A DNA stretch of 64,000 nucleotides, from positions 216,242-280,241 of the forward strand of contig FJUW01000005.1 of the NCBI GenBank assembly GCA_900074885.1, given 5' to 3'. Source of the stretch: Rhynchosporium graminicola. Taxonomy: Eukaryota > Ascomycota > Leotiomycetes > Helotiales > Ploettnerulaceae. Both the position numbers and the translations under genes were made by a program. Shown here one piece after another: positions 12,560 to 25,449 of this stretch. Positions within the stretch are counted from its first letter, which is position 1, and every line of letters begins with the position of its first letter. The notes under the pieces are model-generated. The model was not told where the DNA came from. It was given only the letters and a program-made list of their open reading frames with translations, and did no database searches.

Positions 12560-13450
12560 GCAATTATAATGATTGTCTGTTTATTTGACTAGCAGATGGC
12601 TGCCGCAGGTTGATGTAGATATACAGCGACGATACGCGGCGAAGAACATCCCACACGTCACTTCGGCTTTCTTTACCACATAATCTCAGTGATGAAAAAA
12701 TATCTTGCTTCATGCTATCTTCCCGGTCGGGATAATAGAAAAGATCTTCGTCCTCTCTTCCCACTGGATCCACGAACGTCGACAGCTCATGAAGTGTTTG
12801 CAGGAGGTTTGAGGTCTTCAAGATAAGAGATTCGCATGACTAAACTTTGCTGAGAAGCATCGCTCTTAAGTCAAGCAGAAATGACTTGGCACAAGCAGGT
12901 AAAGAGGGCGAGAAGGCGCCAGTACGTTCTAGGTCATAGAAGGAGGCTTTTGGAGCTATATGAGGCTGCTTCGCAATGTAATCTTATCACTCGAAATAGG
13001 ATTCCTACAAATTTTCACTTCCAGCAGCCTGCCTCTTCTGCAGGTCATGAAGAATTCGAAGAAGGTGACGCGTTGGGAAACTCTATCTATGGAAACCTAG
13101 GAAGCGTTTGAGTTTCTCGACGGTCCAGGAAGGTCGGACCTGGACCGCTTGGGAACGATAAATTCCACGAGAACAATACGCCATTTAAGACAAATCAATG
13201 CTCCTCTCAGTTCTGCCATCCTTCTGAGCCCATTGAAATGGAGAGCTGCAGTCTCTGTGTTCCCGTTCACATTCTGCATTATCATCTCATTCTCACACCA
13301 GGATAACAAGAATGGCTAATGTGTAGAAGTTCACCTCCATGTTTGCCATTGACACGACAGTTGCGATCGTTGAATCCGAGATCCGCAATTTCGTGGGTTA
13401 CAGCTGAAAATGGCTTCATAAGACAGTGAATGCTTTCAGGTGATCTATTG
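12560..13450 (-). pseudogene. Relic of a fungal Zn-cluster-type transcription factor (C-terminal half)
   Basis: Read on the minus strand, two separate frames resemble the variable regulatory half of fungal-specific transcription factors. At 13309-13097 there is NGNTETAALHFNGLRRMAEL followed by RGALICL, matching the usual HxxGLxxMxxLRGG helix. At 12821-12564 there is TLHELSTFVD, later FYYPDREDSMKQ, then a helix ending SLYIYINLRQ, like the downstream helices of the same family. Stops and frame changes lie between them and no zinc-cluster (CxxCRxRRxKC) start is seen upstream. I infer a decayed gene. The similarity is by eye only. Confidence 0.55.
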
Positions 13451-15821
13451 CCACTCTGATCGTCAAATCTTGTTACAGAGTACTAGAGCGCCATGTATGG
13501 CCTCGCCGCCTTGTCGACCTAATCGACAAACAGTATCCATGACCTGGATCGGTGTGAGCTAAGGCACCTCTGATAGAAGACATATCTTTCGACTCAATAT
13601 CCCTAGTCTAGGCATATGAACACTAGGCAAATCAGTCCAGCAAGGGAAATAGAAAAAGAGGTAAGGTACTGGTATGAAGGAGTTTCAGTGCCATGTGGGA
13701 AGTTGAGATCGGCAAGAAGTTCTATGCTTTCAGATCAGCATCGAGAAATGCCAGAGACGCAGTGCTCTTATATCTAGGAAAGCGGAACTATCCTCCGACC
13801 TTGTGATCTCTTCAATGGCTGCTGGGTCTGATGATGGCTTTGTCGATAACTCTACAGCCAGGGACTTCTCTAGTGTAGTCGGGGCGCTAGACTCTGACGA
13901 AAACAGGTGATGAGCTTCATTTTGAGTCTTGGACTTATGCCGGTGTACAAGTTAAACAGGTATCGCCATAGAGAGTTGCCTTGTTCTTGTACTATGTGCT
14001 TACGGTTCTATTTCTTTGCGTGGGATCGAACCGTTTTGCTGTTTGACGGGCGCCATTTTGAGGACTACCAGTAACATTGACAAATGTGAGGTCGGTGACC
14101 ATCTCAGCTCAACAGCAGGGGGCCAGAATCCGTGTTACATTGCAATCATCCAAGAAGTTCATTATCTCAGATCAGCAGATCAGATCGGAGGGATGAACGA
14201 TGAAGCCAAAGATGTCACTCAGCCTCCTTGAATGCCACCAGCGCCTACCGATATTCTAGCCCCAAAGACACATGTCTGGCCAAAGGTCTAGTCGTTTACC
14301 ACATTGGAAACCTCGACTCATCTCGCAAGGCGAAGAATATTTTTGGACTTGCTTTTTGTCCTCTGTTCCCACCCTGTGATCCCATCATCCCAAAGAGCCC
14401 TGACTGCGACAGACATAACGTGCAGTGATTCTTGAAGAAATGGCTAACTGCAGATGAAAGATACACAACTCAAGTAGACATCGTCAATACTTTCCCGCAG
14501 AGATCTTAAACTACAATTCAGAACATGTAATCGAAAATCGAGAATTACGCCTCTGTATTCAGTGTTCGAAATCGGCAAGAAGTACGTACCAGAGGTATCA
14601 ATTTACTCGCTTGCAGACTCGAAAATATGCAAGCGAGTCTACAAAAGATAAACATTAACGACAACAACTATTTTTAACAGGTTATTGGGTGAACTATGAT
14701 TTCGTTCGATGTGAAAGATAAAGTACACGTGGGTTCCGTTTTTCCGCCTGTGTTACAGATGCCGCCGCATGTCACAAATGTTCTTGATAGCCAAGTGGCG
14801 TACAAAATCCGATCCTGTTCAGCTAATGAATGAGCTCGGTGAAGCCAAGAACCTCCTACTGGATTGACGATCGTTGTACTGCTGGTGACCGAGGCCGCGG
14901 AGGAGGAACCTTAAACTTGCAGAGTCATGATGAGGTGAATTTGTCCAGCGTCGGGTGGTAGCTCCAATGCCGAGGCTGCAATTACACGGACTGACCTATC
15001 ACAAGCCCGGCCGCAATGGGATGTACGGTGTACACGCCTTAGATAGGGGTATTCGAATGACACGGAATGATCAAATGACGGTCAAAGGACGGTTCCGGGT
15101 CTGAATCGTATGAGACAAAAAGAATCACAAGGGAACGGTTGTTTAATAGTACTAGAGGATAGAGCCTCCTCATGTCTTCCTAATCTGTTTCTTAGAGCAA
15201 AAAGACCTAGTAATTAGTCAAGACTCGGTGTCGATGCTTGCCTGTTAATTCAACGTAGTCCTTGAAGAAGTTGATATTCGGTTCATTTACAATAGTAAAA
15301 GTGTTCTCTAAATAGGCGTAGTAATCAGTATACGCTAAGGTAGTCGAAAGGGGGCTATTGAAAAGAAATTCATCGCTGCCCGGATCTGCTATTCAGGACT
15401 ATTCCTATGTTGCTCTTGAAACATTCCCTATCAAAAACATTCGTGCTCTATACATGTACAGCGGTGAAGTATAATTAGTTAGCAGTTACTACCACTTGTG
15501 GTAAAGTCACTAAACCCCCTGCCAATCGTACTAACAATAATTAGCCGCTACACCCCCGCAGAACCAGCAGAGACCCGTCCCTGGTGATTCCCTATTCTTA
15601 CCTGCATTTTGCCTCTGCGCTTCATCTGTAAATCCGAAAATCCTATAACAGGCCTTGACATCCCACTATCTCAAATCCGCCAGTTTGCAACATTAACGAA
15701 CACCTACCACTCAACTCCAAGTCTCGAACGCCCGCTCAAGCTACAAGTCGCACTCACCTTGAAGTCCATAAATCTCCATCAAACCGAAATCTCCGGGGTC
15801 TTTCAATTTCCGAAAACAGAC
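13451..15821. other. Gene-poor stretch
   Basis: No intact gene is seen over 2.4 kb. The missing N-terminal half of the transcription factor relic would be expected in the left part on the minus strand, but I could not recognise it. The right end must include the promoter of the SRPBCC gene at 15822. Confidence 0.5.
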
Positions 15822-16421
15822 ATGCGTATCTCTTATTTCATGCTTCCGCTCATCGCGACTGCCCATGAGATCCCTGGACTGTACACGAAGTGTGCTGCCA
15901 CGGACGAAATAATGTCCACACCCTCATTCGGGACAAAAGGCGCAGTCCTCACCGTCTGCGCTCAAAGTACCATCCAAGGCTCTCCATCAGAGATTTACGA
16001 TGTTCTGATCGACTTTCCCCGGTATCATGAGTGGAACACATTCGTCTACGAGGTTCAAGACTTACCTTCAAACGTGACTTCAGCCGAGGACGTTTACGTT
16101 GGGATGCCAATGACGTTTCGAACATTTGGTTTGGTGCCAGTCACCAACAGCACCTCATATGAGGTGGTTTCCTACCTGGAGCCAGACTATGAAACGCCTT
16201 TTTCTGCGTGGGGGACCGATTATGGGATGGGTTTGGCAGGTCTTCAGGCTGAGCATGTCAATGTTTTGCGGGATCTGGGAAACGGAATGACTGAATATGT
16301 TAGTTGGGAAACTTTTTATGGGGCTGGAGCTACGGCTGTGCTGCCACTCAAGGATGCACTCGTAACTCAATTTGAGAAGCAGGGTCAAGATTTGAAGACG
16401 AGAGTTGAAGGAATGGATTGA
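15822..16421 (+). CDS. SRPBCC (START/Bet v1-like) superfamily protein, possibly secreted
   Basis: A single-exon gene of 199 residues. The body fits the SRPBCC / polyketide-cyclase-like fold that binds small hydrophobic ligands: a strand starting AQSTIQGSPSEIYDVLIDFP, then RYHEWNTFVYEV, a central sheet (VGMPMTFRTFGL, STSYEVVSYLEPDYE), and a long C-terminal helix (KDALVTQFEKQGQDLKTRVE). The chosen ATG is at 15822, because from there the N-terminus MRISYFMLPLIATAHEIPG looks like a weak secretion signal. An in-frame ATG at 15609 would add 71 residues with no domain similarity. The ligand and role are unknown. Neighbours do not suggest a pathway. Confidence 0.7.
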   Translation: MRISYFMLPLIATAHEIPGLYTKCAATDEIMSTPSFGTKGAVLTVCAQSTIQGSPSEIYDVLIDFPRYHEWNTFVYEVQDLPSNVTSAEDVYVGMPMTFRTFGLVPVTNSTSYEVVSYLEPDYETPFSAWGTDYGMGLAGLQAEHVNVLRDLGNGMTEYVSWETFYGAGATAVLPLKDALVTQFEKQGQDLKTRVEGMD

Positions 16422-17335
16422 AGCATGTTGGAGGTGTGCCGGCGGTGCGTGGACATTATTTTGGGATTCGGTGATGGACTGATGAAAGCGGCGAAAGGTC
16501 TGAAGGATACTTATTATCTCCAATCTGAGATTCATCATATTTTGGTAGAGATACAGGGCTTCAGTGAGGTATTTTGTAACCACCCCAAGTCCGTCTCGGA
16601 TTGTTCGCCAAGCTGCGAAATCCGACTGTGATCTACGAGGCTACGACAGAACATAGCCATTTCGGTGACCGAGACTCCAAGTGGGTGGGCGAGCTTGTAT
16701 ATTTTCGTCCGATTACCTTTTCTATTTCAAGTAAGTTTCGGCTCTCTCACTACCTTCCGTACCTAATCTGCTTTTCAAATTGTGATTCAGATCATGATCA
16801 CATCAGATCGTCAAAGTTGGCCCAATGAGAACTCCCATGACGAGTTAAACTTGAAATAGAACTTGGTGGAGAGCACCAAAAGCAGTCACGCAATAAATAC
16901 AATCCTCAACGGAGATATAGGCACTTCGAAAGATTGTGATCGTTTGAATGACTTTTGATGGTTCATCCGAAGGCCAAGCGAGCGAGCGCTACTAGCGCGG
17001 ACTCCTATTCTCAATATCCACATCATCAACACGACGACGACGACGACGACGACAGGGAAGGTGCAAGGAGATCATTGACACTTTTAGTTGTTTCTTCCTG
17101 TACTGCCGCTACATAATTCCTATCGCTGGCGCAGATGCGACATCGAGCTAAGAAGTAAACAATCTGTCAGCCTTAAAATAGATTTAGCCACGATCGCCAG
17201 TATAAGTAAAAGTGAGGCGCAGTCAATCATCAACATTCCAGACTGGAACCACCTCACGGCAGAGAGAATACCAGATCTTGATTGCCATCACTATTCTATC
17301 TCCACACACTCATTTGTTTCATCGCGTACACGGTT
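16422..17335. other. Spacer between the SRPBCC and M50B-like genes
   Basis: It contains a pure ACG trinucleotide repeat (17031-17053). It probably carries the promoter of the metalloprotease gene. No gene is recognised. Confidence 0.5.
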
Positions 17336-18301
17336 ATGGCTCCAATAAAAATAGCACAGTGGTTCGTCAATGCGAAGTCGCTCTCAAGAGGACTCTACCA
17401 CGCCAGACGCGCTGTTATTGCAGCAGGTCCAGACCTCACGAGACTCTCAGCTCATCACCTCCAACGCCGGGCTTTGAACGTCAACAGCACGCAGAAAGTC
17501 ACGTTGGGATTTATTGCTGCATACACAGTCGCTATCGCACTGCTATGGAATTTACCCTACATTCGCTGGTCACTCTGGCCTTTCAAGGTGAGCCAGATAC
17601 ACAAAGTCACATGACACGACAAGCTAACCGTTTTAGATGCTTGTAATCGCTTTTCATGAATTCGGGCATGCTTTGGCAGCTTGCTGTACCGGAGGACGCG
17701 TCAAATCCATATCTCTTGACCCACGCGAGGGAGGCGTAACCCATATGTATGGCGGCATATCTGCCATTACGCTTCCGGCAGGATATCTGGGATCGTCTCT
17801 GATCGGTGCCCTACTCATCTTCTGCGGCTTCAATATTGTCGCTAGCAAAGTCGCAAGCATCGTGCTAGGTGTATGCTTCTTACTTACTCTGTGGTGGGCT
17901 CGGAAAGACTGGCTCACGATTGCGACGGTGCTCGCGGCAGTCGGTTTGCTCGTGGCCTGTTGGTTCATCAAGCACGCTGAACCTTTGAGATTCGTGGTTC
18001 TCTTCATCGGTGTTATGTCTGCTTTGTATTCTGTTTGGGATATTGTGAGCACTCCTATCATGTTCTGGTCGGTGCTTTGATTGACATCTAGCAGTGCGAC
18101 GACCTCATCCTTCGCAAAGTCAATGAGTCAGACGCCAGTGTTTTTGCTCAACGGTACGGAGGATCCTCGCAATGCTGGGGCGTCATCTGGTCTATCTTTT
18201 CTCTTTGCTTCATGGCTGCAGGGATTGTAGCTGGTATTGCGGCATTCCCTGAGACTTTCAGCCAGCAAGAGGATGATTCAAAGAACTTTATTCCGACTTG
18301 A
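17336..18301 (+). CDS. M50B-like membrane zinc metalloprotease
   Basis: Three exons: 17336-17587, 17637-18044 and 18095-18301 (introns 49 and about 50 bp), about 289 residues. The second exon opens with a membrane segment carrying HEFGH, the HExxH zinc site of site-2-type peptidases, followed by a Gly-rich segment (ITLPAGYLGSSLIGALLI) and several more hydrophobic spans. The third exon supplies CDDLILRKVNESDASVFAQR, which resembles the conserved acidic segment after the membrane core in the fungal M50B family. The acceptor of the third exon could also be three bases upstream (adds one Gln). An upstream in-frame ATG at 17282 would add 18 residues. The substrate is unknown. Confidence 0.82.
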
Positions 18302-19670
18302 GCGAGCATAATCACTTTACATGATTGAACAACCGAGATCATCCAATTCGGGATACATTCTCAGTCCTCATCGCGGCGAGTGAGCAATAGGGCGTGCAGG
18401 CAACGTGGAATGGAATGGCCTGTGAACCATTAGGTGCGGGATACGGATGTGGGAATTGTTAGATACGAGTTTCCTTTAACTTATGATACCCCTGGATGAT
18501 TATGAAATTGCTCTACTATGATTTGCAAGAGTTTGTGCCGTGCCTTTATTATAGTTTGCAATTAAAAATTGATGAATCAAGGTATCTTCAACTTGGTTGA
18601 TTTTAATCGCGCCTGTGTTGATCGCACGAGCAGGACACAATGTATTCACCAGTCTAGTCAAGAAAGCGTCAAGCTTCCTGGTCTACCCAGATGAAGTAAT
18701 GGAATGACGAAAGTTCTGAGCCCTTCCGCACGTGTGTATCTCTGTATCGACTGAACACCAATCTAGACATCTCTCCATGCTCTCCACAGGGATGAACGCC
18801 AGCACCAGCATCGAGCAAATTTTACACTATTGAGAACTCTCGCGGAAACCTTTTGCTCATCGTACAAACGTGGCGGAAAGTTTTACATCAAGATAAAGAA
18901 AGAGTCTGGCATTCCTACATGACTTCGGCACCGTTTGAGATTTTATGCACTGATCGAAATTCTTTACAACACATTCGAGTCTAACATAATTGACCCCTGC
19001 TGCATCAAATACTTGAATGGCAAAGGCGCCACTTTCAATGAGTCTTTGCCTCCATTCCTCGAACATGCGATGAAGCCTTTCATCAAGGCTCGGTCTTCTA
19101 GTATAGTAGTTGCAATGAGAATGGACGGGCCTGATGGGCTCTGTCGAATCGCTTGTTAGCTACTACTGCTTTTCTGAGCAACACCATTACGAGTGATCAG
19201 GCATCCAGCATGTGTTCCAACTGCGGCGAAATAGTGGGATCGATCATATTTTGTCTGTCCGGAATTAGGTAACGAGGGCTCTTTCCGTGCTCATTATGTA
19301 GAAGAAATGTAGCCTCTCATTATCGATCACTCCGGACGGGCCACTGGATAGAGTTGATGTGGAAGTAGGTAGATCTTGGATACTAGGATACCAATATCGT
19401 GTACCGAGAATGTATAGAATTCATCACTGATCAGGTGTATGGATAAATTGTGTCAAACGCTTGTCACTGCACTGCTTTTCGTGGCTTTGACGAATGGGCG
19501 GCCGTGATTTGGGAATACACTTCGACGAAAGAGAACCTAACACTTGCAGATTGCACGCATATCATATGCTTTTCAAGTGCGAAAGACGGATGAGACACAC
19601 CATAGAAACTGAGCTCAAGCACAATCGTTAAACGATACTCATCTTCTTTACTACACATTCAGCAAGTCTT
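18302..19670. other. Spacer, no gene recognised
   Basis: It lies between the convergent 3' ends of the M50B-like and reductase genes. The short open frames here have no recognisable motif. Confidence 0.5.
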
Positions 19671-20909
19671 CTACACGCCTAGCGACTTGAGGGATTCGAC
19701 AAGATCTACGACACTCTTCTCAAGCCCCATGAACTCAATTCCCAAAATCTTCGTACTGTTCTCGTTACTGAACCCATACGGCCCCTCAGGTGGATACGTC
19801 CCACCACTTGCGTCCTTATCCGGCAAATTCTGCTCAAAATCCGGAAAGTTCTCTCTCAAAATATCCACAATCTCCTTGTTACAAAAATGACTCGCCACAG
19901 TAAAGAATCTCTTTCCAGCAGCCCCATCAACCTCAAAAGCACGCACATGCGCAAGAGCAACATCGCGGACGTCGGCCCAGAGATAATTGCCAGTCTCAGG
20001 GATGACGGGGCCTTTATATTTGCCCTGGATGAACTCTAGGAAGCGGATATTTGAGGTGTTGAGATTGGAGAGGGAGGAGATACAGCTGGTTGTCGGACCG
20101 ACGACCAGCGGGGGACAGATGGTTGAGAGTGTGAATTTTGGGTTTTCGTCGTCGATGAATTTCCAGGCAGCTTTTTCGGCGAAGACTTTGCTACCTGTGG
20201 ATCTTGAGTGAGTGTTTTGGAGAAGTGGAGAAGGATGGAATGTACCTCGATAGCCATTTCGAACATCCTTTAAGGCTGCTTCATAGCTCACGGGATTCCA
20301 GTCTGCTTCGGTGTATATTTGCTTTGGGTCGTTTGGCTTGATGCTATCTACAATCGATGCGATTGATGATGTGATCACTACCCTCTTCACAGTCGGTGCG
20401 TATGCTTTGATTGCTTTTAGGATACCTTAGAATCGTGTCAGAGGATTCTCTTGGGGAGGGAAGTTGGCTTCGCTTACTTGTTGTTCCGTGAAGAGCTGGG
20501 TCCAGAAGCTCGGATTTGATATCTTTGACATCGAAATAAAACTGGGTCATACCATCAGTCATTGAAGAACACAAGCCGGGCTTTCCTCCCTTGACTTACA
20601 GGAGAAGCCGTATGAATCACGACCTGGAAAGGAGGTTCTGACACTATCGCACGATCGAAAGCGCCCTCTTTCCCAACATCTTCAACGATCACAAAGTCAA
20701 GCTTCGAAGTCGGGATATTGGGATACAAATCCCGTAACTTCCTAATCTTCTCTTCAGATCTTACAGTCGTCACGACAGAGTGACCGTGACTTAAAAGTAT
20801 TCCGATAATGTGTGATGCGATGAAGCCGCTCCCACCTTCCGACATCAGTTTCTCCACCAATCATATCGTAGATGAGGGACTACGGACCTGTCAAAAGGAC
20901 GCGAGACAT
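19671..20909 (-). CDS. NAD(P)-dependent reductase, GRE2 / dihydroflavonol-reductase-like
   Basis: An extended short-chain dehydrogenase that likely reduces a carbonyl with NADPH (methylglyoxal/isovaleraldehyde reductase family). Five exons: 20909-20888, 20835-20600, 20541-20478, 20425-20246, 20194-19671; introns 51-58 bp; 341 residues. The first exon is only 22 nt and encodes MSRVLLTG, which completes the cofactor motif TGGSGFIASHII. Further family marks: VVIHTASP, VKRVVITSSIASIVDS, and the substrate-side segments TLSTICPPLVVGPT and YLWADVRDVALAHVRAFE. The catalytic Tyr-Lys pair normally reads YxxSK. Here GYRGSKVFAEKAAW fits, with Tyr three residues before Ser-Lys. The first intron uses the less usual donor GTCCGT. 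It stands alone; its physiological substrate cannot be told from the sequence. Confidence 0.88.
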
Positions 20910-22120
20910 CTGATGTGATGTTATGGTTACTGTCTCTTCAATTATGATATGCGATTCCATGAGAACTGAACAGAATGTGGTTTTATCTTTCTTAGTATAA
21001 GATATGGAGGGGATGTGGAGAAAACGAGATGAAGCTGCTGCTAATGATTAAGCGGGGCGTCGAGGTGTGCCACTCTTATGCTCGGGATAGATACAGGCGA
21101 GTATTGGCACATATCTACGCAAAATGCTGAAACATCTGATAGAGAACTGATAAATGAGTCCAGAAGTCGAGGATGAATAAAAAGACTCGAAACATCGGCA
21201 ATACGAGGAATGGCAGGTTTCGTGTTGAAGGTGCGGTAGGGCTCAGGAACCAAATACGAAATGTCGCTTAGATGTCAACAATCCCCCGATAGAATGAGGC
21301 CGATTCAGTTCGTGTTCTGGAGAGGGTGGAGAAAAGTTGCATCATACTTCTATATTCTGGAGGATCGATATTTCACATGAACAGAACAGGTAGGGGCTAT
21401 TTGAAGTTATGAGGAGAAATCCGGGAACGAGTGTGTAGGTTTAGATTGTTACGAAAGTCATATTAGATAAATACTTGTTACTGCAAATTTCTAATCGAGG
21501 CCTCGCTTTACCAGTGACCACTGATGAAGTAGCCCAGTCTCAGAATTATAACTTCATACATCAAAGTATAAGCTCTCGCAAACTCGTTATATTTCGAGGC
21601 CAGCTCGAAGGCATCCACTGATAGCGCTATGAAAATATCTCAATCACTCCGAGAAATGAATCTATAGCTTGGTAAAGATATTCCTCTTGGTGGCCTGATG
21701 AAACACACTGCTTAAGACGGACGAAGATACTGATAAAGGAATATGCAAGACCGACCAAATCCCAATCAGACAAACACGCGCAAGTCAACCAGGACAAAGG
21801 ATATAGCTCACTTCTGGCCACTTTGATTCGGAACCGCAATAAGATTGTTAAATTCCTCCGGAAAAACGTATGCCATAGGAAGAGTCCTCGATTGTAAGCA
21901 ACTGTGGAATATTCAGTCACTAAAAGATTGAAAGTTGAAGTCGAGAAGGTGAAGGCGCAAATGAGCGGCAGCCTGGAGTAAAAGTAAATATCACGCGCTA
22001 GCGGCAGTTTCTTGGCACTTTAATCAGCGCGATCGCGTCCCATTCGACTTCAATTTAAATCCCCTCTCTCAGCCTACTCAACACCATACTTCCACCCATC
22101 ACCACGCAACCTCGTCCACC
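20910..22120. other. Divergent promoter region between the reductase and SPT16
   Basis: The 1.2-kb interval separates two genes transcribed outward. No coding gene is supported. The last 60 bases before 22121 are pyrimidine/CA-rich, as expected for a fungal leader. Confidence 0.5.
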
Positions 22121-25100
22121 ATGGGAGATATCAAAATCGACAAGAACCTCTTCCAAGAACGTCTGTCGCACTTTGTATCAGCATGGAAGGCTGACAAGCG
22201 GGCTGGAGACGCGCTCTTCAATGGCGCCTCCTCGATCTTGGTGTTGATGGGCAAAACCGAAGATGCTGCGCAGTTTCAGAAGAATAATGCCATTCACGTA
22301 CGTATCTCCCAATTCTGTCCAGCTCTGGATCAGCTTCTAATGTTTGCGATAGTTCTGGTTGCTTGGCTACGAGTTCCCAGCTACCCTGTTCCTCTTCACC
22401 TTAGACGGACTGTATGTGGTCACAACTGCGAAGAAAGGTTTGATATACCCGCGGATAAACGTGCAAGTGGTGCGCCGAAGCTGACTGCTACTCTAGCTAA
22501 GCACCTGGAGTCCTTGAAGGGCGGGAAGACTCCTCTACATATCCTGGTTCGGGGCAAAGATCCAGAGCATAATGAGAAGCTTTTCGCAGACATCAATAAT
22601 CACATCAAGGCAGCAGGCGTGAGTCATCCATCCTGGGGGTAAAGGATCAGGTAGCTGACAGAAATGGATGTGCAGAAAAAGGTCGGAATCCTACCAAAAG
22701 ATACCTCCGTCGGCCCGTTCATCGATGAATGGAAGAAGGCATTTAGCAACATTTCAAAGGATGTGGAGGAAGTGGATATTTCTACTGCTCTGTCCTCGGG
22801 CGCATTGGCTGTAAAGGATGAAAACGAGTTGGTGAGTAAAATTCGCAGTATAGTGGAATGATCGAGGCTGACTTCCTCGAACAGCGTGCTATGCGCAATG
22901 CCTCGAAAGCCTGTATCGCCTTGATGAACCCATACTTCGTGGAGGAAATGTCGAATGTGCTGGATGAGGAGAAAAAAGTCAAGCACAGCGCTTTGGCAAA
23001 CAAGGTGGATGGGCAGTTGGACAACACGAAGTTTTGGCAGTCGGTCGAACTTCCCAGCAAGCAGAAGATGCCAGCAGATTTCGACCCTTCGCAATTGGAT
23101 TGGACACACGGCCCGATTATTCAAAGTGGCGGAAAATTCGATCTCAAGATGAACGCCCAAGTCGATGACGAACTTTTGCACGCAGGCGTCATCATCGCAT
23201 CTATGGGTCTCCGATACAAGTCGTACTGCTCCCTGATTGCTCGCACATATCTGGTTGATCCTAACAAGTCGCAAGAGAGCGTCTACAAGCTTCTTTTACA
23301 AGTGCACAGTCTGGTGATGAAGGAGGTCCGGGATGGCGCAAACACGAAGGATATCTATGCCAAGGCCATAGCTCTTGTCAAGAGCAAGAAGCCGGAACTC
23401 GAGAAGAATTTCCTGAAGAATGTTGGTGCCGGTATCGGTATCGAGACTCGTGATGCGACTTTGATCCTTAATGGCAAGAACACTCGATCATTGAAGGATG
23501 GAATGACTCTCTGCGTCACAACTGGTTTCAGCGACATTGAGAACCCAAATCCACAGGACAAGAAGAGCAAAACATATTCGATGGTTCTGTCTGACACAGT
23601 CCGTGTATCCGCAAATTCAGACCCTGTCATATTCACTGGAGATGCGCCATCGGATTTGGACGCCACCTCTTTCTTCTTCAAGGACGACGAGGAGCCTGCG
23701 CCCGCTCCGAAGAAGTCGAAGAAGGACTCTGCAGTTGGCGCTGTAGCCACGAAGAACATTACCAAGACCAAGTTACGGGCAGAACGCAACACACAAGCAG
23801 ATGAGGGTGCAGAGGCTCGACGCCGAGAACATCAGAAGGAACTTTCTAGAAAGAAACAAGAGGAAGGTCTGGAACGATTTGCAGAGGCAACTGGAGACTC
23901 AAATGCCACGGCTGTGAAGAAGTTCAAGCGTTTTGAATCATATAAGCGTGACAACCAATTCCCTCCCCGAGTTCGCGATTTGGCTATCCTTGTGGACGTT
24001 AAGAATTTGACGGTCATACTCCCAATCATGGGACGTCCGGTACCATTCCACATCCAAACTATCAAAAATGCAAGCAAGAGCGACGAAGGCGACTTCTCAT
24101 ATCTCCGCATCAACTTCTTATCTCCCGGTCAGGGTGTTGGCAGAAAGGATGATCAGCCATTTGAAGATGCTTCGGCTCACTTCGTACGCAGTTTGACATT
24201 CAGATCTCATGACGGAGATCGCCTTCAAGATATTGCTAACCAGATTGGTAATATGAAGAAGGAAGCCAGCAAGAAAGAACAAGAGAAGAAGGAGATGGAG
24301 GATGTTGTTGAGCAAGATAAGCTCATCGAAATACGAAATCGCCGCCCTCCTGTTATGGACAACGTATATATTCGACCTGCCATGGATGGTAAGCGTGTTC
24401 CTGGAAAGGTTGAGATTCATCAGAATGGTCTCCGATATCAGTCACCACTCAACACTCAACATCGTGTCGACATTCTATTCAGCAATGTCAAACATCTGTT
24501 TTTCCAGCCTTGTCAGCACGAGTTGATCGTCATTATCCATGTCCATCTCAAGGATCCAATCCTGATCGGAAAGAAAAAGACCAAGGATGTTCAATTCTAC
24601 CGTGAAGCCACGGACATCCAATTTGACGAGACGGGAAACCGCAAGCGCAGACGCTACGGCGACGAAGAAGAATTCGAGCAGGAACAAGAAGAGCGTCGCC
24701 GTCGAACGCAACTTGATCGAGATTTCAAGTCCTTCGCCGAGAAGATCGCCGAGGCCGGCAAGAACGAGAACGTCGATGTCGATGTCCCTTTTCGCGAACT
24801 CGGTTTCAATGGTGTCCCATTCCGCTCCAGCGTCTTCTGTCAACCTTCTACAGACTGCTTGGTCCAACTCACCGAACCACCTTTCATGGTTGTGACACTT
24901 GAAGATATTGAAATAGCTCATCTCGAACGTGTACAGTTTGGTCTCAAGAATTTCGACATGGTTTTCGTCTTCAAGGATTTCCACCGCGCACCATACCACA
25001 TCAACACCATTCCCGTCGAATCACTCGAGAACGTCAAGGAATGGCTCGATTCAGTCAATATCCCCTTTTCCGAAGGTCCGCTCAATCTGAATTGGCCTAC

Positions 25101-25449
25101 GATCATGAAGACTGTTACGGCAGATACGCATCAATTCTTCGTTGACGGCGGCTGGTCTTTCTTACAGACTGAAACCGATGACGAAGATGAGGATCCTGAG
25201 AGTGAAGAGTCAGCGTTCGAGATGAGCGATAGTGAGTTGGCGGCAAGCGAGGAGAGTAGTGATGAGGATTCAGACTTTGATAGTAATGCAAGTGCGGAAG
25301 CTAGTGCGGATGGCGGAAGTGATGACGATGATGAGCAATCTGAGGGAGAGGATTGGGATGAGTTAGAGAAGAAGGCGAAGAGGAAGGATAGGGAGAGTGG
25401 GATGGGAGAGTCGGAGGACGAGGCACCGAAGAAGAAGCGCAAGCACTGA
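22121..25449 (+). CDS. SPT16: FACT complex subunit Spt16
   Basis: A histone chaperone that, with Pob3, reorganises nucleosomes during transcription and replication. Five exons: 22121-22297, 22353-22437, 22497-22618, 22676-22831, 22885-25449; introns 53-59 bp; 1034 residues, the usual size of the family. The N-terminal 450 residues are the catalytically dead aminopeptidase-like domain (FWLLGYEFPATLFLF, LHILVRGKDPEHNEKLF, FLKNVGAGIGIETRD). Next come a basic linker, the dimerisation and tandem PH-like middle domain (NVYIRPAMDGKRVPGKVEIH, LFFQPCQHELIVIIHVHL, RSSVFCQPSTDCLVQLTEPP), and an acidic Glu/Asp/Ser tail ending in a Lys-rich stretch (APKKKRKH), a likely nuclear signal. Intron 2 uses a weak donor (GTTTGA), but its removal gives the conserved TTAKKAKHLESLKGGKTP run. 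Confidence 0.96.

Noticed and set aside
14021..14034. GGTTCGATCC on the minus strand, a possible tRNA T-loop
   Set aside because: The flanking five-base arms do not pair and no D-arm or anticodon arm is present at the expected distance. No convincing tRNA, rRNA or CRISPR array was found in the window.
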